The notes beneath the pieces were generated by a model. The model had not been told where the DNA came from and made no database searches. It saw nothing but the letters and a program-made list of their open reading frames with translations. Shown in pieces: positions 18,204-27,663 of a DNA stretch of 42,089 bases; within the stretch, counting starts at the first letter, position 1, and each line of letters begins with the position of its first letter. Made by a program: the position numbers and the translations under genes. Origin of the DNA: Actinomycetota bacterium (GTDB lineage: Bacteria > Actinomycetota > Actinomycetes > Streptosporangiales > Streptosporangiaceae); assembly GCA_027314595.1 (NCBI GenBank), contig DAHVAN010000296.1, positions 1 through 42,089 on the forward strand. Direction: 5' to 3'.

Positions 18204-18219
<16 letters not shown>
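17299..18219 (+). CDS. lysX: LysX-like AmCP ligase (RimK-type ATP-grasp)
   Basis: This 306-residue ATP-grasp ligase would join the amino group of an acidic amino acid (probably glutamate) to the C-terminal Glu of the carrier protein, using ATP. ATP-grasp motifs are VVKPVSGSWGRGIVRI (nucleotide), LVQQYVPKPGYNERVHVIGD, and the Mg-binding FVLEVNSSPDF. GTG 17299 overlaps the carrier-protein stop by 8 bases, and a GAGGAGG site sits inside the carrier gene. The amino-acid specificity (glutamate versus aminoadipate) cannot be settled by eye. Confidence 0.9.
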
Positions 18220-19225
<1,006 letters not shown>

Positions 19226-19235
<10 letters not shown>

Positions 19236-21163
19236 CAGACGGCTTCCCAGCGGACCGCGCCGCCCTGGCGGCCACCGCCCCGAACCGGCCGCTGTACGTG
19301 GTAAAGCTCGGCAGCGCCAGCCTGCGCCACGAGCGGGTCTTCGACGAGCTCGCTGAGCTGCGCCAGCGGCAGGCCAGGATCCTCGTGGTGGCCGGCGGGG
19401 CGGCCGATATCGCCGATCACTACGCGGCCATCGGCCGGGCGGTCCGGACCATGCCCGTCGGCGCAGACACCGCGGTGCGGTACTGCCCGCCGGAGGAGAT
19501 GCCATACATCACAGAAGCCTACGAGCGGCTCACCTTGCCCCGGCTGCGTGACGGCCTGTCACGGCGCGGGATGACGGTCTACGCGAGCACCGCGATGACC
19601 GGATCCCTTATCCACGGCACGCCCTACCAGCCGGTGCGCACCTACCAGGGCGGCCGCACCAAGCTCGTCCGCGATCACCGCGCCGGCGCCGTATCCGAGG
19701 TTGACGCCGCCCGGATTGAGAGCCTGCTCACCGTGTTCGACGTTGTGTGCCTGTGCCCGCCGATCATCGCCGACGACGACGGCAGCGCGCTCAACGTGGA
19801 CGCCGACGTGCTGGCCGCCAAGGTGGCCGTGGCGCTACACGCCGACCACGTCCGGCTGGTCACAGGCACCCCCGGGCTGCTCGCCGATCCCGCCGTGCCG
19901 GGCAGCACGCTGCGGCACGCCAGGGTGGGCTCGGCGATGAGCTATGCCCGCGGCCGGATGCGGCAGAAGGTGCGGGCCGCGGGCATCGCGCTGCAAGGGA
20001 CCGGCGACATCGCCATTACCGGCCCGCACACCACGCGGGCCGGCAGCGGCACCCGGTTCTGGCGCGCCCCCGCGCCCGACGCCGACCTGGACCTGCTGGG
20101 CAGGATGGTGGAGATCCCCTCGGTGTCCGGCGATGAGCGCGAACTGGCCGAGTTCCTGACGGACTGGTGCCAGGAGCGGGGCATGGCCGCCGAGATAGAC
20201 GCCGCAGGCAACCTGTCGGTCACCCGCGGCTCAGGGCCGTTCCGGCTGCTGATGCTCGGGCACATGGACACGGTGCCGCATCGGTGGCCGGCGCGGTGGG
20301 ACGGCGAGACGCTCACCGGCCGGGGGTGCGTGGACGCCAAGGCGAGCCTGGCGGTCTTCCTGGAAACCCTGGCCCTGCTCGACGTGCCTGAGCACGCCAC
20401 GGTGCAGGTCGTCGGCACGGTCGAGGAGGAGCGGACAGCGGCGGGCGCCTTCTTCGCCAGGGACCGCTACCTGGCCGACGCGGTCATCGTCGGCGAGCCA
20501 AGCGGGACCGCCGCGGTGACCCTCGGATACCACGGCGTGTGCAAGGCCGCCTTCACCGCGAGCCAGCCCGGCAGGCACCCGGCCGCGGCCGCCGCGGGCA
20601 GCGCGTCCTCGCTGGTCATGGACGCGATCGTCAGCGCGGAGGCCGCAGTCGCCGCGCTGTCTCCCGCCGCGCTTTTCGCGGTGCTTCACCTGGGCTGCGA
20701 CAACAAGGGCGACGCGCGGACCGCCAGCGCGGTCGTCGATGTGCGGGTACCGCCGCTGACCGACCTCGCCGCCGTCGTCGCGGCCCTGGAGGGCATCGCC
20801 GCGGGCCCAGTGGCGGCCACGGTGCTCCTGGCCACCCCGCCGGTATCGACCCCGCGGACCGATCCGCTGGTCCGGGCCTTTTCCCGGGCGATACGCGGCA
20901 CCCTCGGCGGGCCGCCGCGACTGCTGGCCAAGACGGGCAGCAGTGACATGAACAGCCTGGCCACGACGTGGCAGGCAGTGCCGATGGTCGCCTACGGGCC
21001 AGGCGACGCGGCGCTCGACCACACTGCGGACGAGCGCCTCGCCGCCGCTGACTACCGGCTGGCCAGGGATGTGCTGGGTGCCGCGGTGCGCGACTGGCTG
21101 GCCTCCGCGCCAGCCAGGGCGCAGGCCGACCTGGCGCCGGCAGGCGCGGGAGGGCACCGGTGA
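19226..21163 (+). CDS. Fused LysZ-like kinase and LysK-like M20 peptidase
   Basis: This 645-residue protein has two enzymes. Residues about 20-283 form an amino-acid kinase domain (LYVVKLGSASLRHERVFDEL; VVAGGAADI; CLCPPIIADDDGSALNVDAD), like LysZ/ArgB, which phosphorylates the side-chain carboxylate of the AmCP-bound substrate. Residues about 286-630 form an M20 metallopeptidase like LysK, which cuts the finished amino acid from the carrier. Its metal and catalytic residues are His346 and Asp348 (GHMDTVP), Asp370 (CVDAK), Glu400/401 (VEEERT), Glu424 (GEPSG) and His599 (LDHTADE). Normally these are separate proteins. ATG 19226 overlaps the reductase gene by 10 bases. Confidence 0.9.
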
Positions 21164-21933
21164 ACGAGATCGACCTGGCCATGGAGCGCGCGGCCCGGGC
21201 GCGTCGGCTGATCGTGGACATGGCGGCGAGCCAGGTCGGCTGCCACCTTGGCGGCAGCCTGTCCGTCGTCGACATCCTCGTGGCGGCCTACGCCGTCGCG
21301 GCCAGGCTGCCCGGCACGGAGGTGGTGCTGAGCAAGGGGCACGCCGCCGCCGCCCTGTACGCGGTCCTGCACGAGACCGGGCGGATCCCGGAAGATCCCG
21401 CCCCCCGCTATGGCCAGGCGGGCAGTCCCTACACCGGGCATCCGGGGCCGAGGGTGCCCGGGGTCAGGTTCCCGACCGGGAGCCTCGGGCACGGCCTGCC
21501 GTACGCCGCGGGCTGGGCGCTGTCGCGCCAGGTTCTCGGCCAGCCGGGCGGCGCGATCGCGGTGCTCGGCGACGGCGAGCTCCAGGAGGGCCTGGTGTGG
21601 GAGACGCTCCAGGTCATCAGCGCCAAGCAGATCCGGGACCTCACCATCGTGGTGGATCTCAACGGCGGCCAGAACGACGGCTACCTCCGCGACATCTCGC
21701 CGATGCCCGGCCTGCCGGACCGGATGGCGGCGTTCGGCCTGGAGGTCATCGAGGCCGACGGGCACGACCTGGAAAAGCTCATGGCCGTGCTTGCTCCCGG
21801 CGATCGCGGGCGGGTAGTCCTCGCCGCCACCGTCAAGGGGAAGGGCGTGCCCATCGTCGAGGGCAAGGCCAGCGCGCATTACGCCAGGATCAGCCCGGCC
21901 CGGGCACGGCAGTGGAAGGCGGCCATCCGATGA
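21160..21933 (+). CDS. Transketolase N-terminal (ThDP-binding) subunit
   Basis: This 257-residue half-transketolase has the thiamine-diphosphate motif GDGELQEG (137-144) ending at Asn168 in VVDLNGG, plus SKGHAAA (His61) and HGLPYAAGW (His111), which bind substrate and cofactor in transketolases. GTG 21160 overlaps the previous stop by 4 bases (GTGA). It must pair with the next gene product to make one active site. In the AmCP pathway a transketolase adds a two-carbon ketol unit to the carrier-bound glutamate semialdehyde, as described for vazabitide. That is the likely role here. Confidence 0.88.
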   Translation: MNEIDLAMERAARARRLIVDMAASQVGCHLGGSLSVVDILVAAYAVAARLPGTEVVLSKGHAAAALYAVLHETGRIPEDPAPRYGQAGSPYTGHPGPRVPGVRFPTGSLGHGLPYAAGWALSRQVLGQPGGAIAVLGDGELQEGLVWETLQVISAKQIRDLTIVVDLNGGQNDGYLRDISPMPGLPDRMAAFGLEVIEADGHDLEKLMAVLAPGDRGRVVLAATVKGKGVPIVEGKASAHYARISPARARQWKAAIR

Positions 21934-22847
21934 CGCTGCCAGCGCGCGAGGCGTACCGCGAGGAGCTCACCGCGCTCGCCCGAGACGATCCGCGCATCGT
22001 GTGCATCGAGGCCGACCTGGGAGGATCGGCGCACGTTTTCCGTGACCAGTTCCCTGGCCGGTTCTTCAACATGGGCATCGCCGAGGCGGCGGCGGTAGAC
22101 ATCGCGGTCGGGCTGGCCAGTGCGGGCCTGCGCCCCTTCGTCAGCACGTTCGCCACATTCGCCGCCCTGCGCGCGGCGGAGAGCGTAAAGCTGGGACTCG
22201 GCTACCTGGCCGCGCCCGTGGTCCTCGTCTGCCCGTACGGCGGGGTATCCGGCGGGTGGTTCGGCGCCACCCACCATAGCCTGGAAGACCTGGCCGTGCT
22301 CCAGGCACTGCCCGGCGTCCGGATTGCCGTGCCCTGCGGCGAGGCCGAGACCCGGGCCGTCATCCGGACGGCCGCGGCCGCCAGCCGGCCATGCTACGTG
22401 CGGCTGGATCGCAACGACGCCTTCGACCCGCCGTTCGGGCCGGCCGGCCCTGGCCAGGTGAGCTGGGCAGCCCGCCCGGCAGCAGGCCAGTCCGCATGCC
22501 TCATATCCATCGGCGAGAAGCCCGCGGCGCTATGCGCCGGGGCCACCGCGCGCAGGCCCGGCGTGGGCCACGCCCACCTGTGCTGGGTGGACTCGGCGAG
22601 CCTGGCCGAGGCGATCGGCGTGCTCGCCGCCACGGCGCGGCGGTTCGTCGTCGTCGAGGAGCACCGGGCGGCCGGCAGCGTCGCCTCCACCCTGGCGCTC
22701 ATGCTGCCCAGCCATCGGGTGCGCAGCGTCAGCGCCGCAAGTCACTGGCCGTCGGAGGGCGGCGCCCATGAAGACGTGCTCGGCACGCTCGGGCTCACGC
22801 TGCCCGCGGTGCTGAGCGCCATCGATGAGGAAAGTGAAGGAAGGTAA
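21930..22847 (+). CDS. Transketolase C-terminal (pyrimidine-binding) subunit
   Basis: This 305-residue partner of the preceding subunit carries the ThDP-activating glutamate in FNMGIAEAAAVDIAVG (Glu52) and FVSTFATFAALRAAE. Next come CPYGGVSGGWFGATHHSLED and the C-terminal transketolase_C-like domain. ATG 21930 overlaps the stop of the first subunit by 4 bases (ATGA), the usual arrangement for split transketolases. Together they would transfer a hydroxyacetyl unit from a ketose phosphate or similar donor to an aldehyde. The encapsulin-like gene follows after 3 bases. Confidence 0.88.
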   Translation: MTLPAREAYREELTALARDDPRIVCIEADLGGSAHVFRDQFPGRFFNMGIAEAAAVDIAVGLASAGLRPFVSTFATFAALRAAESVKLGLGYLAAPVVLVCPYGGVSGGWFGATHHSLEDLAVLQALPGVRIAVPCGEAETRAVIRTAAAASRPCYVRLDRNDAFDPPFGPAGPGQVSWAARPAAGQSACLISIGEKPAALCAGATARRPGVGHAHLCWVDSASLAEAIGVLAATARRFVVVEEHRAAGSVASTLALMLPSHRVRSVSAASHWPSEGGAHEDVLGTLGLTLPAVLSAIDEESEGR

Positions 22848-22850
22848 GCC

Positions 22851-23750
22851 ATGACCACCGCGATGCAGCCCAGCGCCACGGCGCTGGACATGACCAGGCA
22901 GGCGCTGGCCGATCCCGGGCTGACCCAGCGCAGCCCCGGCGAAGAGCTGGCTTGGGCCGTGAGCAACGCCCGCGACACAGACGTCTGCGTGCCGATCCGG
23001 GTTCACCTGACATCCGCGTTCCCGCTGTTTGCCACCAGGCCCCGTTACACGGTCCGGCACCTGATGAAGGTGGCTACCGTCACCGAGCGCACGCTCGCCT
23101 ACGTGCGGGAGTCGCATGACGGGGCGGGCGGCGACGGCACCACCTACGCGGCCCTGCCCGAGGCGGGCTTCGCCGCGAGCATCGACGACGCCCGGCTGAC
23201 CGAGATGAGCGTCCAGGTCGAGATGCCGCCTGGCCTGACCGATCGCGCCGCGCTCTTCGCGGCGTTTACCGACTACCGTGTCCTCGTCCGGCTCGGCACC
23301 GTGGAGAACGAGGCGCTGCTGCACGGGACCCCGGACGGCCGCATCGGAGGGCTGCTGAAGCTGCCCGGGCTGCGCCGCGCCCGGCTGGACGGCGATCTCG
23401 CCGCCGCGATCACCGATGGCTCGGCGCTGGTCGAAGACATGGGCGGCTCGTGCGACGGCATTACGGTGCACCCGGCCCTGTACTGGAAGCTGGTCAGCGC
23501 CGGGATGCTCGGCAAGCTCGGCGAGGTCGGCGTCCGGGTGGCCCGCACCCGGCTCATACCACGCGACCAGGTCTTGCTTGGCGATTACCGCGCCGCGGTG
23601 ACGCTGCTTGATCCCGGCACCTCCCTGCTCACCCTGCGCCGCAAGGCCGGCCCGAACGGTGGCGACGTGCTGGAAGCCTCGACGCAGATCGGGCTGGCAG
23701 TCCACCTTCCGCAGCACTTCGTCCTGCTGTCCGGAGGCGACGATGAGTGA
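22851..23750 (+). CDS. HK97-fold encapsulin-like shell protein (Family 3-type)
   Basis: The 299-residue protein looks like a phage HK97 capsid or encapsulin. There is an extended-loop-like segment around 76-110 (TLAYVRESHDGAGG, then LPEAGFAA). ALLHGTPDGRIGGLLKLPGL (155-174) and DGITVHPALYWKLVS (202-216) follow, typical of capsid A/P domains, then the closing strands GLAVHLPQHFVLLSG (281-295). No protease, portal, terminase or tail gene is near, so it is not a prophage. It sits within a biosynthetic operon, as in the proposed Family 3 'natural product encapsulins'. It is expected to self-assemble into a protein shell around one or more operon enzymes. An AAGGAAGG site precedes ATG 22851. The family number is my inference and needs a structural match. 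Confidence 0.82.
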   Translation: MTTAMQPSATALDMTRQALADPGLTQRSPGEELAWAVSNARDTDVCVPIRVHLTSAFPLFATRPRYTVRHLMKVATVTERTLAYVRESHDGAGGDGTTYAALPEAGFAASIDDARLTEMSVQVEMPPGLTDRAALFAAFTDYRVLVRLGTVENEALLHGTPDGRIGGLLKLPGLRRARLDGDLAAAITDGSALVEDMGGSCDGITVHPALYWKLVSAGMLGKLGEVGVRVARTRLIPRDQVLLGDYRAAVTLLDPGTSLLTLRRKAGPNGGDVLEASTQIGLAVHLPQHFVLLSGGDDE

Positions 23751-24705
23751 CCGGGCCCGCGTCCTGTACATCACCGGCTGGCTGCGCAGTGGCAGCACGA
23801 TCCTCGGCAACCTGCTCAACGAGTTGCCCGGCGTGCTGCACGGCGGGGAAATCCATTACCTCTACAAGAACGGGCTACTGCTTCGCGGCACGAACTCACT
23901 GTGCGGATGCGGCGAGCAGGTCGTCTCGTGCCCGCTGTGGTCCGCCGTCCTTGACTCCTACCAGGTGCCGGACCTCGGCGCCCTCGCCGAGGCCATGGTC
24001 ACCTGGCAGCGCACCACGCTGCGGACCAGGCACATTGCCGCGCGGATGGGGAAGGCAAGGCCGCGGCCTGAGATGACGGCCGCGCTTGGCCAGATGGCCG
24101 CCACGTACCGCGTGCTCGCGGCCCGCGGCGGAAGCCGGCTAGTGGTGGACAGCTCTAAGTACCCGGCGGAGGCCGCCGCCCTGTGCGGTCGCGAGGATCT
24201 CGACGTCCGGGTACTGCACATCGTCCGCGACCCGCGCGCGGTCGCGTACTCCTACCAGAGCGGCAAGGCCTACATCGCGCCGATGAGCCCGTCCGCGAGC
24301 ACCGCCAACTGGCTCGGCTTCAACATCGCGTCCGAGCTGGCTGGCAGGGCCGCCGGACCCGGCCGGTACCTGCGGGTCAGGCACGAGGACATGGCCGCCC
24401 GCCCGGCCGAGGTGATGGCTGAGGTCATGCGGTTCGCCCAGCTCGACGGCGAGCCTCCGGTGACCGCCGACGGCACCGCGTGGCTGGGCGTGAATCACAC
24501 GGTGACCGGCAATCCGGACCGGCTCAACCGCGGTGCCGTGACCATCCGCCCGGACACGCGGTGGTCGCAGGCCCTGTCTGCGCCCCAGATCGCGGTCGTG
24601 ACCGGGCTGGCGCTGCCGCTGCTACGGCGCTACGGGTATCCGCTTGCGCCGGCCCGGGTGCGAGAGCCCGCGCCGGCCCGCGCGCCGGAACCGGAAAGGA
24701 GCTGA
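23743..24705 (+). CDS. PAPS-dependent sulfotransferase
   Basis: This 320-residue enzyme would move a sulfo group from PAPS to a hydroxyl or amine. The 5'-phosphosulfate loop is TGWLRSGSTILGN (residues 11-23) and the 3'-phosphate site is HIVRDPRAVAYSY (159-171). A cysteine-rich patch, LCGCGEQVVSCPLW (53-66), is seen in bacterial members. ATG 23743 overlaps the encapsulin stop by 8 bases (ATGAGTGA). The C-terminus is a Pro/Ala/Arg-rich, probably disordered tail (REPAPARAPEPERS), a possible cargo-loading tail for the shell; this is speculative. CysD and CysN encoded just downstream would supply activated sulfate. Confidence 0.9.
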   Translation: MSDRARVLYITGWLRSGSTILGNLLNELPGVLHGGEIHYLYKNGLLLRGTNSLCGCGEQVVSCPLWSAVLDSYQVPDLGALAEAMVTWQRTTLRTRHIAARMGKARPRPEMTAALGQMAATYRVLAARGGSRLVVDSSKYPAEAAALCGREDLDVRVLHIVRDPRAVAYSYQSGKAYIAPMSPSASTANWLGFNIASELAGRAAGPGRYLRVRHEDMAARPAEVMAEVMRFAQLDGEPPVTADGTAWLGVNHTVTGNPDRLNRGAVTIRPDTRWSQALSAPQIAVVTGLALPLLRRYGYPLAPARVREPAPARAPEPERS

Positions 24706-24706
24706 G

Positions 24707-25483
24707 ATGGATCTGGGACTGAGGGGCCAGGCTGCCCTCGTCGCGGCGGCGAGCAGCGGACTTGGGCTCGGCGTCGCCCGCGCCCTAGCCGCGGAGGGCG
24801 CGCACGTATCGATCTGTGCGCGCGATCCTGGCAGGCTCGCCAAGGCGCACAAGGAGGTCGAAGAGGCCGGTCCTGGCCGGGTGATAAGCGTCGCGCTCGA
24901 CCTGGCCGACTCCGGCGCGGTGACGGACTGGGTCGAGCGCACCGCGGCAGAGCTCGGCGGGCTGCACATCGTGGTCACCAACTCACCAGGCGTGCCGCAC
25001 GGCCCGGCCGACGCGTTCACCGTCGATGAGTACCGGGAGTCCATCGACGGCGTGATGCTCGCGCACATCGCGATCACCCGCGCGGCGATCCCGCACCTGT
25101 CGCGGGCCGGGTGGGGAAGGATCCTCATGATCACCTCGGAGTCGGTGCTCCAGCCGCTGATCGGCACCGCCCTGTCCGCCACCGCCCGGCTGGGAGTGCT
25201 CGGCTACGCCAAGAGCCTGGTGCCGCTGCTCGGCCCCCGCGGCATCACCGTGAACGTGCTGGCACCCGGCTGCCACGCCACGCCGTCGTTCGAGGGGTTC
25301 GTGGCCGCGCGGGGCGGCTCCAGGGAAACGGCGCTGAAGGAGATCACCGGCGAGATACCCGCCAGGAGGGTCGGGTCGCCCAGCGACTTCGGGGCGGTGG
25401 CCGCGTTCCTGGCCAGCGGCCAGGCCGCGTTCATCACCGGAACAGTGCTGCCCGTTGACGGCGGCAACAGCAGGGGGATCTGA
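24707..25483 (+). CDS. SDR-family protein with degenerate active site
   Basis: This 258-residue Rossmann-fold protein of the short-chain dehydrogenase/reductase family has a nucleotide loop AAASSGLGLGVARAL and the ending FITGTVLPVDGG. The family's catalytic Tyr-x-x-x-Lys is missing. The aligned stretch GTALSATARLG (153-163) has Leu156 in place of Tyr and Arg161 near the Lys position; Ser144 is kept. A known SDR subgroup carries a similar LSNxxR pattern. It may reduce by another mechanism, bind without catalysis, or act as a partner subunit. An AAAGGAG site precedes ATG 24707. Its position between the sulfotransferase and CysD suggests work on the AmCP product ketone. Confidence 0.82.
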   Translation: MDLGLRGQAALVAAASSGLGLGVARALAAEGAHVSICARDPGRLAKAHKEVEEAGPGRVISVALDLADSGAVTDWVERTAAELGGLHIVVTNSPGVPHGPADAFTVDEYRESIDGVMLAHIAITRAAIPHLSRAGWGRILMITSESVLQPLIGTALSATARLGVLGYAKSLVPLLGPRGITVNVLAPGCHATPSFEGFVAARGGSRETALKEITGEIPARRVGSPSDFGAVAAFLASGQAAFITGTVLPVDGGNSRGI

Positions 25484-26400
25484 TGACCACCGGGCCCGAG
25501 ATCGCGCTGACCCACCTGGACCTGCTTGAGGCCGAGTCGGTGCACATCGTGCGCGAGGTCGCCGCGGAGTTCCGGCGGCCGGTGCTGATGTTCTCCGGGG
25601 GCAAGGACTCCATCGTCATGCTGCGGCTGGCGCAGAAGGCGTTCTGGCCGGCCCCCATCCCGTTTCCGGTGCTGCACGTGGACACCGGGCACAACTTCCC
25701 TGAGGTACTCGCGTTCCGCGACCGGCACGTCGCCCGTCTCGGCGCGCGCCTGATCGTGGCCTCGGTGCAAGATTCCATCGACGCCGGCCGGGCCATCCCC
25801 GGCACTGGGCGCAATGCCGGCCGGAACCGGCTGCAGACCGTCACGCTGCTCGACGCGATCGCCGCCCACGGCTTCGACGCCGCGTTCGGCGGGGCCCGCC
25901 GGGATGAGGAGAAGGCCCGGGCGAAGGAGCGGATGTTCTCCTTCCGTGACGAGTTCGGGCAGTGGGATCCGCGCAATCAGCGGCCCGAGTTGCTCAACCT
26001 CTACAACACCAGGCTCAGGCCCGGCGAGCACATGCGCGTGTTCCCGCTGTCGAACTGGACCGAGCTGGACGTATGGCAGTACATCGCCCGCGAGGAGCTT
26101 GACATCCCGGGCATCTACTTCGCGCATCGCCGCCGGGTCTTCGAGCGGGACGGCATGCTGCTGGCGGACAACCCGCACCTGCCGCCGGGTGGCGATGAGC
26201 CGGTGTTCGAGGCGCTGGTCCGCTATCGCACGGTTGGCGACATGACCTGCACCGGGGCGGTCAGCTCGACTGCCGCGACGGTGGACGAGATCATCCGCGA
26301 GGTCTGCGTGAGCCGGGTCACGGAGCGGGGCGCCACCAGGGCGGACGACCGCGTCGGCGACGCGGCCATGGAAGATCGCAAGCGAGAGGGGTACTTCTAG
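25483..26400 (+). CDS. cysD: Sulfate adenylyltransferase small subunit, CysD-like
   Basis: This 305-residue subunit makes adenosine 5'-phosphosulfate from ATP and sulfate together with CysN. The PP-loop is LMFSGGKDSIVML (35-47), followed by FPVLHVDTGHNFPE and GARRDEEKARAKERMFSFRD, all typical of CysD. Length is normal. ATG 25483 overlaps the SDR stop by one base (TGATG). A second sulfate-activation pair within a biosynthetic operon fits with the sulfotransferase three genes upstream. A chromosomal assimilation copy may exist elsewhere. Confidence 0.95.
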   Translation: MTTGPEIALTHLDLLEAESVHIVREVAAEFRRPVLMFSGGKDSIVMLRLAQKAFWPAPIPFPVLHVDTGHNFPEVLAFRDRHVARLGARLIVASVQDSIDAGRAIPGTGRNAGRNRLQTVTLLDAIAAHGFDAAFGGARRDEEKARAKERMFSFRDEFGQWDPRNQRPELLNLYNTRLRPGEHMRVFPLSNWTELDVWQYIAREELDIPGIYFAHRRRVFERDGMLLADNPHLPPGGDEPVFEALVRYRTVGDMTCTGAVSSTAATVDEIIREVCVSRVTERGATRADDRVGDAAMEDRKREGYF

Positions 26401-26402
26401 CC

Positions 26403-27650
26403 ATGGATACGCTGCGGTTCGTCGCCATAGGCTCTGTGGACGACGGCAAGAGCACGCTGGTCGGCAGGCTGCTGTACGACTCCAAGTCGGTTTTCACGGA
26501 CCAGCTCGCGGCGGTGGAGGCGGCCAGCAGGGACCGCGGCGAGGATTACACGAACCTCGCGCTGCTGACCGATGGCCTGCGCGCCGAGCGGGAGCAGGGC
26601 ATCACGATCGACGTGGCCTACCGCTACTTCGCCACGCCGCGGCGCAAGTTCATCATCGCCGACACCCCCGGGCACGTCCAGTACACGCGCAACATGGTGA
26701 CAGGCGCCTCCACGGCGGACCTGGCGATCATCGTGGTCGATGCCAGGAAGGGGCTCACTGATCAGTCCCGCAGGCACGCCCTGCTCGTCAGCCTGCTCGG
26801 GGTCCGGCACTTGGTGGTCTGCGTTAACAAGATGGACCTGGTGGGATTCGAGCAGGAGGCGTTCGAGCGGATCCGCGCCGAGTTCACCGCGTTCGCCTCC
26901 AGGCTCGCGATGGTGGACATCGTGTTCATCCCGGTCTCCGCGCTGCACGGCGACAACATCGTGACGCGATCCCCCGACATGCCGTGGCATGCGGGCAGCC
27001 CGCTGCTGCACCACCTGGAAGAGGTGTACGTGGCCAGCGACCGGAACCTCGTCGACCTGCGCTTCCCCGTGCAGTACGTCATCGTGGACCGCCGCGCGGC
27101 CGGCGGCAAGCGCGGTTACGCCGGGCAGGTCAGCGGCGGCGTGCTGCGCGTCGGCGATGAGGTCATGCACCTCCCGTCCGGACTCACCTCCCGGGTCGCC
27201 GCGATCGACTGGCTTGGCCAGGGCGCCGGCCAGGCGATGCCCCCGATGTCCGTGACGGTGCGGCTGGCTGACGAGCTGGACGTATCCAGGGGGGACATGC
27301 TGTGCCGGCCGCATAACGCGCCCCGTGCCGCGCATGAGATCGACATGATGGCGTGCTGGATGACGGACCGGGCGCTGCGACCGGACATGACCATCGTGCT
27401 CAAGCACACCACGCGGACCGTGCGCGCCCTGGTCCAGGATGTGCGATACCGCCTTGACGTCCGCACGCTGCACCGCGAGGAGGCCGTCCGCGAACTGAGC
27501 CGCAACGACATCGGCCGGCTGCGGCTGCGGGTGCCCCAGCCGCTGTTCTGCGACCCGTACTCCCGCAACCGGCTGACCGGGGCGACCATGCTCATCGACG
27601 AGGCGACCAACCAGACCGCCGGCCTTGGCATGATCAACGAGATGGCCTGA
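26403..27650 (+). CDS. cysN: Sulfate adenylyltransferase large subunit (GTPase), CysN-like
   Basis: This 415-residue GTPase subunit drives sulfate adenylation by CysD. Its G motifs are GSVDDGKST (10-18), ADTPGHVQYTRNM and CVNKMD. EF-Tu-like domains 2 and 3 follow. It ends at LGMINEMA without the C-terminal APS-kinase (CysC) domain found in some NodQ-type proteins, so PAPS formation needs a kinase from elsewhere. It starts 2 bases after cysD. It is the last gene of the operon and lies only 13 bases from the convergent LAL regulator, with no room for a normal terminator. Confidence 0.95.
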   Translation: MDTLRFVAIGSVDDGKSTLVGRLLYDSKSVFTDQLAAVEAASRDRGEDYTNLALLTDGLRAEREQGITIDVAYRYFATPRRKFIIADTPGHVQYTRNMVTGASTADLAIIVVDARKGLTDQSRRHALLVSLLGVRHLVVCVNKMDLVGFEQEAFERIRAEFTAFASRLAMVDIVFIPVSALHGDNIVTRSPDMPWHAGSPLLHHLEEVYVASDRNLVDLRFPVQYVIVDRRAAGGKRGYAGQVSGGVLRVGDEVMHLPSGLTSRVAAIDWLGQGAGQAMPPMSVTVRLADELDVSRGDMLCRPHNAPRAAHEIDMMACWMTDRALRPDMTIVLKHTTRTVRALVQDVRYRLDVRTLHREEAVRELSRNDIGRLRLRVPQPLFCDPYSRNRLTGATMLIDEATNQTAGLGMINEMA

Positions 27651-27663
27651 TCAGATCCTGGGA

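Noticed and set aside
22851-23750. Prophage origin for the capsid-like gene
   Set aside because: No terminase, portal, protease or tail genes are near, and the gene is coupled to metabolic genes on both sides.
27651-27663. Terminator between cysN and the LAL gene
   Set aside because: Only 13 bases separate the convergent genes and no stem-loop is visible there.
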